From an uncultured Pseudoteredinibacter sp. (lineage in GTDB: Bacteria; Pseudomonadota; Gammaproteobacteria; Pseudomonadales; Cellvibrionaceae), in NCBI RefSeq assembly GCF_947500695.1, contig NZ_CANMSS010000002.1:620001-684000 (forward strand): a DNA stretch of 64,000 bases, in the 5' to 3' direction. Made by a program: the position numbers and the translations under genes. Every line of letters starts with the position of its first letter. Position 1 is the stretch's first letter. Under the pieces are notes generated by a model that was given only the letters and a program-made list of their open reading frames with translations, made no database searches and was not told where the DNA came from. Shown here one piece after another: positions 8,545 to 16,916 of this stretch.

Positions 8545-9171
8545 ATGTCTGAAATAGAATCCATTATGCGGCGCTCGCCGGTCATTCCTGTCATTGTGAT
8601 TAACGATCCGAAAGATGCGGTTCCTCTCGCCAAGGCTTTGGTTGCGGGCGGCCTATCAGTGTTAGAGGTGACATTGCGTACCGAGCATGCGCTACAGGCA
8701 ATCGCGGATATCAAGCGAGAGGTAGCCGGTGCGGTTGTTGGTGCGGGCACGGTAATCAGCGCCGATGATGTTGCAAGATCCATTGCTGCTGGGGCCGAGT
8801 TTTTGGTGAGCCCGGGTTCGGCGCCAAGAATGCTGGATGCCGCTCTGCAGTGCTCAGTGCCCTTATTACCAGGGGTTAGCAGTGCGTCTGAAGTTATGGC
8901 TCTGATGGAAAAGGGCTTGCGCTATATGAAATTCTTCCCGGCTGAGCAGAGCGGTGGGGCCAAGTATCTGGCTGCGCTTAATGGCCCCTTGGCGGATGTG
9001 CAGTTTTGCCCTACAGGCGGGATCAATCCAGCAAATGCCAATGATTACCTCTTGCTGCCGAATGTTCTTTGTGTGGGCGGATCCTGGATGATGGATAAGG
9101 CGGCAATTGCCAATAAAGACTGGCAGCTCATCGAGTCCCTTGCTCGCGAAGCTGCTAATTTGTCACTGTAA
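8545..9171 (+). CDS. eda: 2-dehydro-3-deoxy-phosphogluconate (KDPG) aldolase
   Basis: The start is ATG 8545 (MSEIESIMRRSPVIPV), preceded by AAGAGAAG at 6-base spacing. The upstream in-frame ATG 8521 is inside an inverted repeat. The 208-residue product has the Eda motifs: RSPVIPV, catalytic Glu41 in LEVTLRT, GAGTV, SPG, Schiff-base Lys129 in MKFFPAE, and the phosphate-binding CPTGGI and VGGSW loops. It cleaves KDPG to pyruvate and glyceraldehyde 3-phosphate, the last step of the route fed by the mannonate dehydratase and KDG kinase genes at 21-23 kb. Its operator links it to that locus. Confidence 0.93.
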   Translation: MSEIESIMRRSPVIPVIVINDPKDAVPLAKALVAGGLSVLEVTLRTEHALQAIADIKREVAGAVVGAGTVISADDVARSIAAGAEFLVSPGSAPRMLDAALQCSVPLLPGVSSASEVMALMEKGLRYMKFFPAEQSGGAKYLAALNGPLADVQFCPTGGINPANANDYLLLPNVLCVGGSWMMDKAAIANKDWQLIESLAREAANLSL

Positions 9172-9562
9172 ATTTCCACTCACTATGATCATGGGGTGCC
9201 TGCTCAATGGCACCTTTTGACGCCTTATCCTAAAAAGTTCTCTTTTTGTCTTTATTAATGGGACTATTGAAAAATAGTGTCCGAATAAGGATGTTTTCCA
9301 AATAAATCTTTGTTTTTCAGTTGCTTATGGTAAAAAAGTGCTCATTTTTAGGCTGTTCGGCCGTCTCAATTACGCCAATTAATGGGATTTAATTGGATTA
9401 AAAAGGGTTGCAATTATATTAAGATGGGATTAAATTTTGGTTTCAACTGCTTTAGAGCCTATTTTGTAGCCAAGCTGCAGCAATAGAGTAATAATCATGG
9501 GATTAATCTGAGCAGCTGCCGTTTGCAAGATAAAGCCAATAATTAGAATAGAGAGTGAAGAG
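9172..9562. promoter_or_regulatory. Receptor upstream region with several ATGGGATTA elements
   Basis: This gene-free stretch holds at least three copies of the operator core. At 9375-9396 CCAATTA-ATGGGATT-TAATTGG forms a 7-bp-arm palindrome. ATGGGATTAAA lies at 9424-9434. At 9492-9507 the TAATC-ATGG-GATTA palindrome recurs (AATCATGGGATTAAT at 9493-9507). A weaker form, ATGGGACTATT, begins at about 9249. The closest copy is about 55 bases before the receptor start. Multiple copies suggest strong or cooperative control of the TonB receptor. Confidence 0.6.
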
Positions 9563-11860
9563 ATGAACAGACGTAGTCTTAGCATGAAGCCTTTGGCGGC
9601 AAGCATTGCATTGATGACCGTGGCTGGTGCTACGCTGGCACAGGAAGATGCCTCTGCTGGAGAAGAACTTACCCTTGAAGAGATTGTGGTTACGGCCCAG
9701 CGTCGTGAGCAGTCTTTGCAAGAGGTACCTATCAGTGTTACTGCTTTCTCTGCTGAAAGCCTTCAGAAAAACAATATTACTGAAGCGCGTGATTATTTAA
9801 GTGTTGCCCCAAATGTTGGCTTTAGTGATGACGGTGGTTCAGGTAGTCGCAGTATCAACATTAGTATTCGTGGTGTAAGTAATGTTGGTTTGGGTGAGGT
9901 AAGTACTGCCAACTCTATCGGTTTTTATATTGATGAATTGAATGTGGGAAGTGTTTCTAATGGCACCATTAACCCGCAGCTGCAAGATATGGAACGTATC
10001 GAAGTGTTGCGTGGCCCGCAAGGAACCTATTTTGGGCGTAATGCGCTTGGTGGCGCCCTAAACATAAGTACAAAATTACCTGACGAGAATTTTTACGCGG
10101 AAGTCTCAGCAAATGCCGGTAACTTTTCTACCTACGGCGGTGAGGCCATCGTTAATGCTCCGCTGTCTGATCAGCTGATGTTACGAGCGGTATATTCTTA
10201 TCAAGAGTCCGATGGCTTTGTTGATAATGTTAACTCTGTGGGTAATGACAACGGTTATGAGCATAACTCTGCGCGTGTAGCACTTCGCTATTTGCCGAGT
10301 GATAGAATGACAGTTGATTTGTCCTATACATACACCGATGAGAAAGAGGGTGGTGATATTAGTGTGCCTTCAGGTGTATTGGATCAAGATACCCAGAGTA
10401 TTTTTGGTTCAAGCTTTGTGGCGATCAATGAGTTGGGCTTTTATCCTCAAAACGACGATAAGGTAACGCGTGATCTTAAAGAGCGTAATGAAAACGCTTT
10501 CTCAATTAGCAATCTTCGCGTGGCCTATGATTTTGACAACTTTACATTTAAGTCCATTACTGGCCTGGTAAAAAGCGACTCTGAAAGAGATTTTGATCAA
10601 GATGGAACTAGTCTTGATGTGTTGCGTCGATTTAATGAATATTCTGGCGATTCTTTTTCACAGGAGTTTCGATTGCAGTCTACCACGGGGGAAGCTCTCG
10701 ATTGGACGGTAGGCGTTTTTTACGCGGATGATGAGATTGAGCAGTTTAACTCTATTCAGGCAGGTGCTGATGGAAGTTATACAAATCCAGTGACAGGTGA
10801 AGTTATTGGTCTATTGCCGCCAATTCCTGCTGGTTTCCGTATTAATGAAAACAACCGCGTTTTTAAAACCAAAAGCAAAGCTGTGTTTGGTGAGGCGGTG
10901 TGGCACTTGAGTGATCAGTGGGATATCACGCTTGGCGGTCGTTATACAGAAGATACCATTAATAACCGCGCCTTTGATGTTGTTGCCTTCGAAGGTGCTG
11001 TGCCGGATTCTGGCGGAAAGGCGAAGTTTGAAAACTTTTCTCCAAAATTTGTTGCTAAGTATACCCACAGCGATGAATTCAATGTGTATGCATCGATTTC
11101 ACAGGGTTATAAGGCAGGTGGTGTAGATTTTACTCGCAGTGGCGATATTACAAATTTTGACCCTGAAGAGCTAACCAGTTATGAGCTTGGCTTTAAATCT
11201 GAGTTGGCCGATGGTCGCGTACGTCTCTCCGCGGCTGTTTTCCAACTGGATTGGAAGGATCTTCAGGTTCAATCTAACTTCCTTGCTGTGCCTGGCGATA
11301 TTAGCTCGGCCGTCGAGAAAACGCTAAATGCAGCTGAAGCTTCGGCAAGTGGTGCGGAGTTTGAGTTAACGGCCTTATTGAGTGAAGGATTGGTAGCCAG
11401 CTTCGCGGCAGGTTACCTGGATACCGAGTTTGATAAATTTGATAATGCGTTGATTAAGGGTAACTCTACCCAAATCGATCTCACGGGGCAGTCACTGCCC
11501 ATGACGCCGGAATTAACGGCCAGTGCGGCATTAGACTATGGATTCTCCCTTGGTGACTTGGAAGCATTTGTACGTGGCGAGTGGAGCTATCGCAGTGAGG
11601 CTGCAAGCAATTTGGAGGCTGTTGCTTCTGAAGCTGGCTTGCTGAGTCTGCCGTCCTTCCCTTATCAGGTAGATGCTTATGATGTCGTCAATTTACGCGC
11701 AGGCGTAGAAGCTGAGGACTGGAAGCTTAATGCTTTTATTGAGAATGTTCTTGGCGAAGATTACTACACCGGTACCGGTGATGGCTTTGGTTTGTCGGGT
11801 ATTCGATTGAAGCCACACCCACGCGTTGTTGGTATGAAATTCACCTATATGTTTAAGTAA
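9563..11860 (+). CDS. TonB-dependent outer-membrane receptor
   Basis: The 765-residue protein has a signal peptide (MNRRSLSMKPLAASIALMTVAGATLA), a TonB-box/plug start (LEEIVVTAQRREQSLQEVPISVTAF), the plug motifs IRG and ERIEVLRGPQGTYFGRNALGGALNI, and a long beta-barrel ending in FTYMFK. It belongs to the carbohydrate/xenobiotic-type receptors without an N-terminal signalling domain. It should import a large or scarce substrate across the outer membrane using TonB energy. Three or more operator copies upstream and the neighbouring catabolic genes suggest it takes up the compound degraded by this locus. The ligand is not readable from sequence. Confidence 0.93.
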   Translation: MNRRSLSMKPLAASIALMTVAGATLAQEDASAGEELTLEEIVVTAQRREQSLQEVPISVTAFSAESLQKNNITEARDYLSVAPNVGFSDDGGSGSRSINISIRGVSNVGLGEVSTANSIGFYIDELNVGSVSNGTINPQLQDMERIEVLRGPQGTYFGRNALGGALNISTKLPDENFYAEVSANAGNFSTYGGEAIVNAPLSDQLMLRAVYSYQESDGFVDNVNSVGNDNGYEHNSARVALRYLPSDRMTVDLSYTYTDEKEGGDISVPSGVLDQDTQSIFGSSFVAINELGFYPQNDDKVTRDLKERNENAFSISNLRVAYDFDNFTFKSITGLVKSDSERDFDQDGTSLDVLRRFNEYSGDSFSQEFRLQSTTGEALDWTVGVFYADDEIEQFNSIQAGADGSYTNPVTGEVIGLLPPIPAGFRINENNRVFKTKSKAVFGEAVWHLSDQWDITLGGRYTEDTINNRAFDVVAFEGAVPDSGGKAKFENFSPKFVAKYTHSDEFNVYASISQGYKAGGVDFTRSGDITNFDPEELTSYELGFKSELADGRVRLSAAVFQLDWKDLQVQSNFLAVPGDISSAVEKTLNAAEASASGAEFELTALLSEGLVASFAAGYLDTEFDKFDNALIKGNSTQIDLTGQSLPMTPELTASAALDYGFSLGDLEAFVRGEWSYRSEAASNLEAVASEAGLLSLPSFPYQVDAYDVVNLRAGVEAEDWKLNAFIENVLGEDYYTGTGDGFGLSGIRLKPHPRVVGMKFTYMFK

Positions 11861-11902
11861 ATTTGGGTTTGTAAACATAGCTCGGTGGATGTGTCCTGCT
11901 TG

Positions 11903-11927
11903 AGGCAGCTTTTAGCTGCCTTTTTTT
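11903..11927 (+). terminator. Rho-independent terminator after the TonB receptor
   Basis: A perfect 8-bp stem AGGCAGCT/AGCTGCCT with a TTT loop is followed by a run of seven T (11921-11927), 43 bases after the receptor stop. The SDR gene starting at 11957 is therefore only partly, or independently, transcribed. Confidence 0.85.
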
Positions 11928-11956
11928 GTGCCTACTGAAAACAAAAAGGATTGGAG

Positions 11957-12733
11957 ATGAAGGCTGAGGCAAAGTTACTTGTAGTTACCGGTTGCGGCGG
12001 CGGTCTTGGTGCTAAGCTGCTGGCGAATTTCCTGGATCAAGGTTTTCATGTGCTGGCGGTGATTAGGGATGCATCTCAGTTGAATGAAGAGGCTCAGGCT
12101 CACCTTGGTAATCGCTTGAATGTTTTGGAGCTTGATTTGGCTTCTGTGGGGGCGGGACGACAAATAGCCTTGAAGGTGTCGAGCTTACTGAATGCTGGCC
12201 TGTCTTTGGATGCTGTGCTTTTCAATGCGGCAGTTCATTATGGTTCGGCTGTGGAGTCTATGGATCTTGATCGAGCCCGTGACATCATGGATGTAAATTT
12301 TTATTCGGTGTTGAGTGCGGCTCAATGTTTGATTCCCATACTCAAAAAGCAAGGTTTTGGGAAGCTACTGGCAATCAGTTCTTTGTCGGCACATATTGGT
12401 TTGGAAAATGATGCTATTTACAGCGCAAGTAAGGCGGCCTTGGAGAGGTTGTTTGAATGCCTGGATGTGGAACTGGCGCCGCTTGGTATATCTGTGGGAA
12501 TAGTGATACCGGGGGCATTTTATTCGGGTTTGATTAAAGGCTCGATGGATTATTCACAAGAGAAGGTGGCCGCTCTAAATGAGGTGGTAGTGGCGGTGAG
12601 TAATTTCATTGCCGACGATCTTGATGGTTTCGCTCGGCCAGGAAACCAGCAGGCCAAGGTTGTGCTGGGTGTCCTATCCGGGAAAACAGCAAAGGAACGC
12701 CAACAGTTGGCGCGTAGCTGGTCTTGCTTATAG
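11957..12733 (+). CDS. Short-chain dehydrogenase/reductase in the catabolic locus
   Basis: The start is ATG 11957, with AAGGA at 6-base spacing. The 258-residue product is an SDR with TGCGGGLG as the nucleotide-binding motif, FNAAVHYG in place of NNAG, and the catalytic Ser (ISSLSAHIG) and YSASK. FNAA instead of NNAG is a mild deviation from the canonical motif. It lies between the receptor and the gntR gene. In a uronate-type pathway it could do the ketose-acid reduction normally done by UxuB, which is not encoded here (inference). The substrate is otherwise unknown. Confidence 0.82.
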   Translation: MKAEAKLLVVTGCGGGLGAKLLANFLDQGFHVLAVIRDASQLNEEAQAHLGNRLNVLELDLASVGAGRQIALKVSSLLNAGLSLDAVLFNAAVHYGSAVESMDLDRARDIMDVNFYSVLSAAQCLIPILKKQGFGKLLAISSLSAHIGLENDAIYSASKAALERLFECLDVELAPLGISVGIVIPGAFYSGLIKGSMDYSQEKVAALNEVVVAVSNFIADDLDGFARPGNQQAKVVLGVLSGKTAKERQQLARSWSCL

Positions 12734-12751
12734 GGTTGTTTGGCGAAAGCT

Positions 12752-13471
12752 CTAACCTTCGCCTTCAAAGTGACTACGGTTCTGATCAAGCATGGCAACT
12801 GTCAGGCTGTGGGCTGTCTTAGCTTTACCAGAAGCAATTGCCCAAGCGATCTGGTGATGGCGCTCCAAATCCTCGCGGTTGGTTTCCTCGCTCTGTACTT
12901 CACCTTGGCGCATGTGAGCGCGTAAGTAAGTGGAGATAGCGTGTTTAAAGTGGCTCAGTACGTTGTTATGCGAAGCCTTTAATATAGCAGTGTGAAAATC
13001 AATATTGGCCTCTAGGCGTTTTTCTTGATCAATCCCAGCGTTGGCCATGGCTTCGTACGCAGAGAGTATTTCAGCAACATCTTTCTTGTCGCCGCGCCGT
13101 GCTGCGAGTTCGGCAGCTTTGGGTTCAATGATTCTGCGCAGCTCAATAAGGTCGAGCATAAACTCCTTGGTGGCGGTTTCTGGATCCGCATGCCAGGCCA
13201 GTACATCTGGATCGAGCATATTCCAGTCGCTGCGTGGGCGAACTTTTGTTCCGCTACGCGGTGCAGTGGAGATTAAGCCTTTGCCGGAAAGCACCTTAAC
13301 GGCTTCACGCAACGCATTACGTCCCACACTCAAATTGGCGGCTAATTCTTGCTCGATCGCCAATGTACTTCCCTCTGGATAGGTGCCATTGGCGATGCGG
13401 GAGCCGAGCGTGTTAACGGCAGCATTCACTTGGCCGCGCGCATTTTTCCGTGGAGCTTCTTGGGTAGACAT
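12752..13471 (-). CDS. GntR family regulator with FCD domain, sugar-acid type
   Basis: The 239-residue protein has an N-terminal winged HTH (LGSRIANGTYPEGSTLAIEQELAANLSVGRNALREAVKVLSGKGLI) and a C-terminal all-helical FCD domain with the usual ligand/metal histidines (FHTAILKASHN, LERHHQIAWAI). The linker WNMLDPDVLAWH is characteristic of regulators sensing sugar acids, such as DgoR and related proteins. It is convergent with the SDR gene and has an ATGGGATTA element 77 bases upstream of its own start. It is the best candidate for the protein binding the repeated palindromes and releasing them when a hexonate or KDG/KDPG-type intermediate builds up. Confidence 0.88.
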   Translation of the reverse strand: MSTQEAPRKNARGQVNAAVNTLGSRIANGTYPEGSTLAIEQELAANLSVGRNALREAVKVLSGKGLISTAPRSGTKVRPRSDWNMLDPDVLAWHADPETATKEFMLDLIELRRIIEPKAAELAARRGDKKDVAEILSAYEAMANAGIDQEKRLEANIDFHTAILKASHNNVLSHFKHAISTYLRAHMRQGEVQSEETNREDLERHHQIAWAIASGKAKTAHSLTVAMLDQNRSHFEGEG

Positions 13472-13547
13472 TTTCGTCCTTATATCTGCAGAGGCGAGGG
13501 GTGATTCTACCTAAAGAAGCATTGTTTTCCTAATCAAAAAGCATTTA

Positions 13548-13736
13548 ATGGGATTATAGTGTGGATTTTTCTTTAGGTGTTCGTTTGTTTATCTCTTTGG
13601 CTGTTAGTGTTGTTTATTCACTATAAATGCATATAAAACAAGAGTTTATGGCTGTCATTCGGAGAATATTTCTGTTCCTAGCACATAAATATAATTTAAT
13701 TTAATCATGGGATTATTGACTTATAATGGGATTATT
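13548..13736. promoter_or_regulatory. Three ATGGGATTA elements between gntR and the catabolic run
   Basis: Copies of the element are ATGGGATTATA at 13548-13558, the palindrome TAATC-ATGG-GATTA at 13702-13715, and a tandem direct copy ATAATGGGATTATT at 13723-13736. A degenerate half-site (ATTTGTTTCATTG) follows at about 13742. The first is placed to control gntR itself. The others lie 85-120 bases before the FAD oxidoreductase start, where a promoter for the 12-gene run is expected. The rest of the 13472-13820 gap shows no gene. Confidence 0.6.
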
Positions 13737-13820
13737 ATTAAATTTGTTTCATTGTAAATACGAATACTGCCCTTGCTTGTTTGTTGTGGGGGTAGCTTAA
13801 AGAGAGTTGGTGGAGGTCTT

Positions 13821-15404
13821 ATGTCAGACTACGATGTGATAATTGCTGGGGGTGGCCATAATGGGCTGATATGTGCCTCGCTATTGGTTAAGAACGGATT
13901 AAAAGTTCTTGTTGCGGAGCGCAATGATTGGGTTGGCGGTGGGGCGCTTACTCGTGAGCTAACCTTACCTGGTTTCAAACATGACCCCTTCGGCTCTTCT
14001 CATGTATGGATCCACCTCAATCCAGATTTTCAAGAGCTTAAGCCAGAGCTCGAAAAGCACGGTTTAAAATACATCTGGTCTGATGATCAAATTACCGGCC
14101 ACCCAAATAAATACGAAGGCGATGGCATCATCGTTTATAAAGATGTCGACAAAACCTGTGCCACCATTGCTGAATATTCCAAAAAAGATGCTCAACGCTA
14201 TAAGGAAATCTACGAAGAGTTTGGCGAGATTCAAGACGGGGTGGTCAAGGGTATGTTCTCACCACCTGCGCCGCCGAGTTATATGTACCAGGGCTTGGAA
14301 AATAACCCACTTGGCTTAAAACGATTGCGTGACTATCAGTTGAGTTCGCGCCAATTTACTCTAGAGAATTTCGAAAATGATCATGTTCGGGCCTTTATTC
14401 TAGGCTGGGCTATGGCTCCTCAAACCTTGCCGGATCAACTTGGTACGGCCGCTGGTTTCTATGTGATGATTCCAAGTATTCACTACTTTGGGCAATCAAT
14501 TCCTGAAGGTGGCAGTGGGATGTTGTCGGAATCCATGCGCCGATATATTGAGGCCAGTGGTAGCACTGTAATGACAGGTGTGACGGTTGAGAAATTTATT
14601 ACCGAAAACGGTGAGTGCAAAGGTATTCGTTTGGATGATGGTCGAGATATTTTTGCTAAGCAAGGTGTGGTCAGTGCTCTAGATCCATTTCAAACCTATC
14701 TTAAGGGTTTCGACGATGATGAGTTGCCAAGCGGCTTTAAAGATATGGTGCGCAATTTCAGCTTTGGTGATATTACCATTGCGCGTGTTCACTACGCTAT
14801 GAACGAGGCCCCAAATTTTAAGGGTGGCTCTGATATGAATGCAACGGCTTTCCAGCGTATGTTTGGTACCGTTGCTGATATCGACAAGCAATATCGCGAA
14901 ATTGCCGCAGGCCAGGCACCGAGTGATCCATTTCTTTGGACGGCGGCATGGACTCAAATGGATCCAAGCCGTGCCCCAGAGGGTAAGCACACTCTGATTA
15001 TGGATACCTTTGTACCGGTAGACCTCGCCAGTGGCGAAAACTGGGAAAAGATTGGTGCGGATTACTGTCGTAATAATCTTTTATCTCAGCTGCGCAACTA
15101 CACCACTAACATGAGTGATGACAACATCCTGGCTGAATACGTTGAAACGGGTCCCTCCTTGGCACGTGCCAACTTATGCTTCAATCGTGGGGTAACCACG
15201 GGTGGAGAAAGAACTCTCGCCCAGATGGGTGCCTTCCGTCCTTTCCCGAACTACGCTGATTATCGCGGACCAGTGAAAAAATTCTACATGACAGGTCCTT
15301 CATGTCACCCCGGCGGCGGAATTTGTGGCATGGGAACAATTGCAGCGAATGAAATTCTTGCAGACCTAGGTTTGAAATCAGAAGACGACGACTTCGATTT
15401 TTAA
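13821..15404 (+). CDS. FAD-dependent oxidoreductase, phytoene dehydrogenase/PYROXD2-like
   Basis: The start is ATG 13821 (MSDYDVIIAGGG) with GGAGG four bases upstream, not the TTG at 13773. The 527-residue product has an N-terminal Rossmann FAD motif (IIAGGGHNGLICASLLVKNG...VLVAER), the GGGALTRELTLPGFKHD segment typical of the phytoene desaturase/amine oxidase superfamily, and a C-terminal FAD-binding YMTGPSCHPGGGICGMG. It probably oxidises a C-N or C-C bond of a hydrophilic substrate. Carotenoid chemistry is unlikely in this setting. It is the first gene of the 12-gene run, followed by a nitrilase-family enzyme, so the pair could open the catabolism of a nitrogen-bearing compound. Confidence 0.85.
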   Translation: MSDYDVIIAGGGHNGLICASLLVKNGLKVLVAERNDWVGGGALTRELTLPGFKHDPFGSSHVWIHLNPDFQELKPELEKHGLKYIWSDDQITGHPNKYEGDGIIVYKDVDKTCATIAEYSKKDAQRYKEIYEEFGEIQDGVVKGMFSPPAPPSYMYQGLENNPLGLKRLRDYQLSSRQFTLENFENDHVRAFILGWAMAPQTLPDQLGTAAGFYVMIPSIHYFGQSIPEGGSGMLSESMRRYIEASGSTVMTGVTVEKFITENGECKGIRLDDGRDIFAKQGVVSALDPFQTYLKGFDDDELPSGFKDMVRNFSFGDITIARVHYAMNEAPNFKGGSDMNATAFQRMFGTVADIDKQYREIAAGQAPSDPFLWTAAWTQMDPSRAPEGKHTLIMDTFVPVDLASGENWEKIGADYCRNNLLSQLRNYTTNMSDDNILAEYVETGPSLARANLCFNRGVTTGGERTLAQMGAFRPFPNYADYRGPVKKFYMTGPSCHPGGGICGMGTIAANEILADLGLKSEDDDFDF

Positions 15405-15459
15405 GTATTGATTTTAGCCTAGCCATTACAAGTACATCGACTAAAAGACAGAATTTAAT

Positions 15460-16614
15460 ATGAAAGCAAAAAAAGTTGATCAATATACCGCGCTGATTAT
15501 ACAGCCTGAGGTAACCGTAGTTAACGATCGAGAAGGGATTCAAATGAATCTCGATCGGGTGAAAAACCTAATTCACTTTGGAGTGGGTTATCACTGGGAG
15601 ATTCCGGTTCGCTTAGTGGTGCTGCCTGAGTACTTCATGCAGGGTGTTGGTACGCCAGGAAAAGGCGAAAGTAAAATTTCTGATCAGATGAAAAAGGCCG
15701 TAACTATTCCAGGTCCAGAGGTGGATCAATTGGGCGAGATCGCCAAGGAGTATGGTTTATACATTTGTGGTGGCGGCGTCGTTGAGCAGGTGCCAGAATT
15801 TCCTGATCGCTGGTTCAATACCAATTTTATTGTAGGGCCTTGCGGTAATGTCGTACTGAAATATCACAAATGGCATATCAATGCCTCCTTGGGTCTTGGC
15901 ACCAGTCCGCACGATGTTTTCGATGAGTACTGCAAGCATTTCGGTGGAGGTATCAAAGATTTATTCCCGGTTATTGATACTGAAATTGGCAAGCTAGGTA
16001 CCATGACCTGCCATGACGGTTGTACGCCAGAGGTTTCACGTGCACTAGGTTATAACGGGGCAGAAGTAATTTGCCACCCTGGAGCGATTCAAGAATTTGA
16101 AGGTGTTTCAGAGCCTTGGGATTTTTGGAAATTTACTCGTCGTGCTCGCGCACATGACAATATGTGTTATGTCCTAGGTTCTAACTGGGGCAGTGTAAAT
16201 TACGACTACTATCCAAAAGCTTTTTGTCCAGGCCATTCTTTTGGTATCGACTATCGCGGCAACATGATGGTAGAAGCGCCTTATCCTAATGAGCAGGTGT
16301 TGGCGACAACTATCGACATCGAAGCGCTGCGTCAGTATCGAACCAAAACTAATCACAACAACTGGATTGATGTGCGAACCGAAGGGTTTCGTGAAATGTA
16401 CACCAACTCAATCTATCCGCCTAATCGTTTTCCACCAGGTAAGCCTCCTAAGGCTCTGGTCGAGAAAATCAGTATTTGTAAGGAAGTTTATGACGACCTT
16501 TATGCGCGCGGACAGTTTACTCCGCCTGCAGGTATGGAGCCGGGAGATGTATCTAAGCAGTTGCAGGACCGAATTGATTATGCTCAGGCGACTGGGCGTT
16601 TAGCGAAAGGTTAG
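15460..16614 (+). CDS. Nitrilase-superfamily carbon-nitrogen hydrolase
   Basis: The 384-residue protein has the Glu-Lys-Cys triad of the nitrilase superfamily: Glu57 in LPEYFMQ, Lys137 in KYHKWH, and Cys184 in TMTCHDGCTPE followed by the GAEVICHPGA strand. The sequence fits an amidase/carbamoylase-type branch better than true nitrilases, because of its length and the TCHDG nucleophile elbow (inference). It would hydrolyse an amide, carbamoyl or nitrile group to an acid. It sits 55 bases after the FAD oxidoreductase and 8 bases before a small gene, in one transcription unit. Confidence 0.87.
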   Translation: MKAKKVDQYTALIIQPEVTVVNDREGIQMNLDRVKNLIHFGVGYHWEIPVRLVVLPEYFMQGVGTPGKGESKISDQMKKAVTIPGPEVDQLGEIAKEYGLYICGGGVVEQVPEFPDRWFNTNFIVGPCGNVVLKYHKWHINASLGLGTSPHDVFDEYCKHFGGGIKDLFPVIDTEIGKLGTMTCHDGCTPEVSRALGYNGAEVICHPGAIQEFEGVSEPWDFWKFTRRARAHDNMCYVLGSNWGSVNYDYYPKAFCPGHSFGIDYRGNMMVEAPYPNEQVLATTIDIEALRQYRTKTNHNNWIDVRTEGFREMYTNSIYPPNRFPPGKPPKALVEKISICKEVYDDLYARGQFTPPAGMEPGDVSKQLQDRIDYAQATGRLAKG

Positions 16615-16622
16615 AGCTTACT

Positions 16623-16877
16623 ATGAAAGTCAAAAGTAAATTGGCAGATATTGATTTTGAGTTTGGTCATTTCGAATATAAAAAAGATCATCTAATCATC
16701 CATAGCCATCCTGACCAATCAATGCAGAGCAAAGTGTATGTGAGCCCTGATGATGTGGTCTCCGCGTTGGGTAAGGCCATAAAGCTGCCAATGTTTTGGG
16801 CGTACATGATTGGCTTTCCGTTTTTCTTAATCCGCTATCGACGTCGTAAAGCGGCAAAGGCAAAAGCTAAATCATAG
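16623..16877 (+). CDS. Small membrane-associated protein of unknown function
   Basis: The 84-residue protein starts 8 bases after the nitrilase gene. It has a soluble N-terminal half (residues 1-55, with HLIIHSHPDQS), one hydrophobic segment (about 56-72, MFWAYMIGFPFFLI) and a very basic tail (RYRRRKAAKAKAKS), so the C-terminus should be cytoplasmic. I do not recognise the family. Its tight position inside the catabolic run suggests it is a real gene, perhaps tethering an enzyme to the membrane. Confidence 0.65.
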   Translation: MKVKSKLADIDFEFGHFEYKKDHLIIHSHPDQSMQSKVYVSPDDVVSALGKAIKLPMFWAYMIGFPFFLIRYRRRKAAKAKAKS

Positions 16878-16916
16878 GTTTTTGCTTGATATTGTAAAAA
16901 ATTTTGAGGTTTAAAA

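Noticed and set aside
13821..15404. Carotenoid phytoene desaturase
   Set aside because: No other carotenoid genes; the sequence fits the broader PYROXD2-like group.
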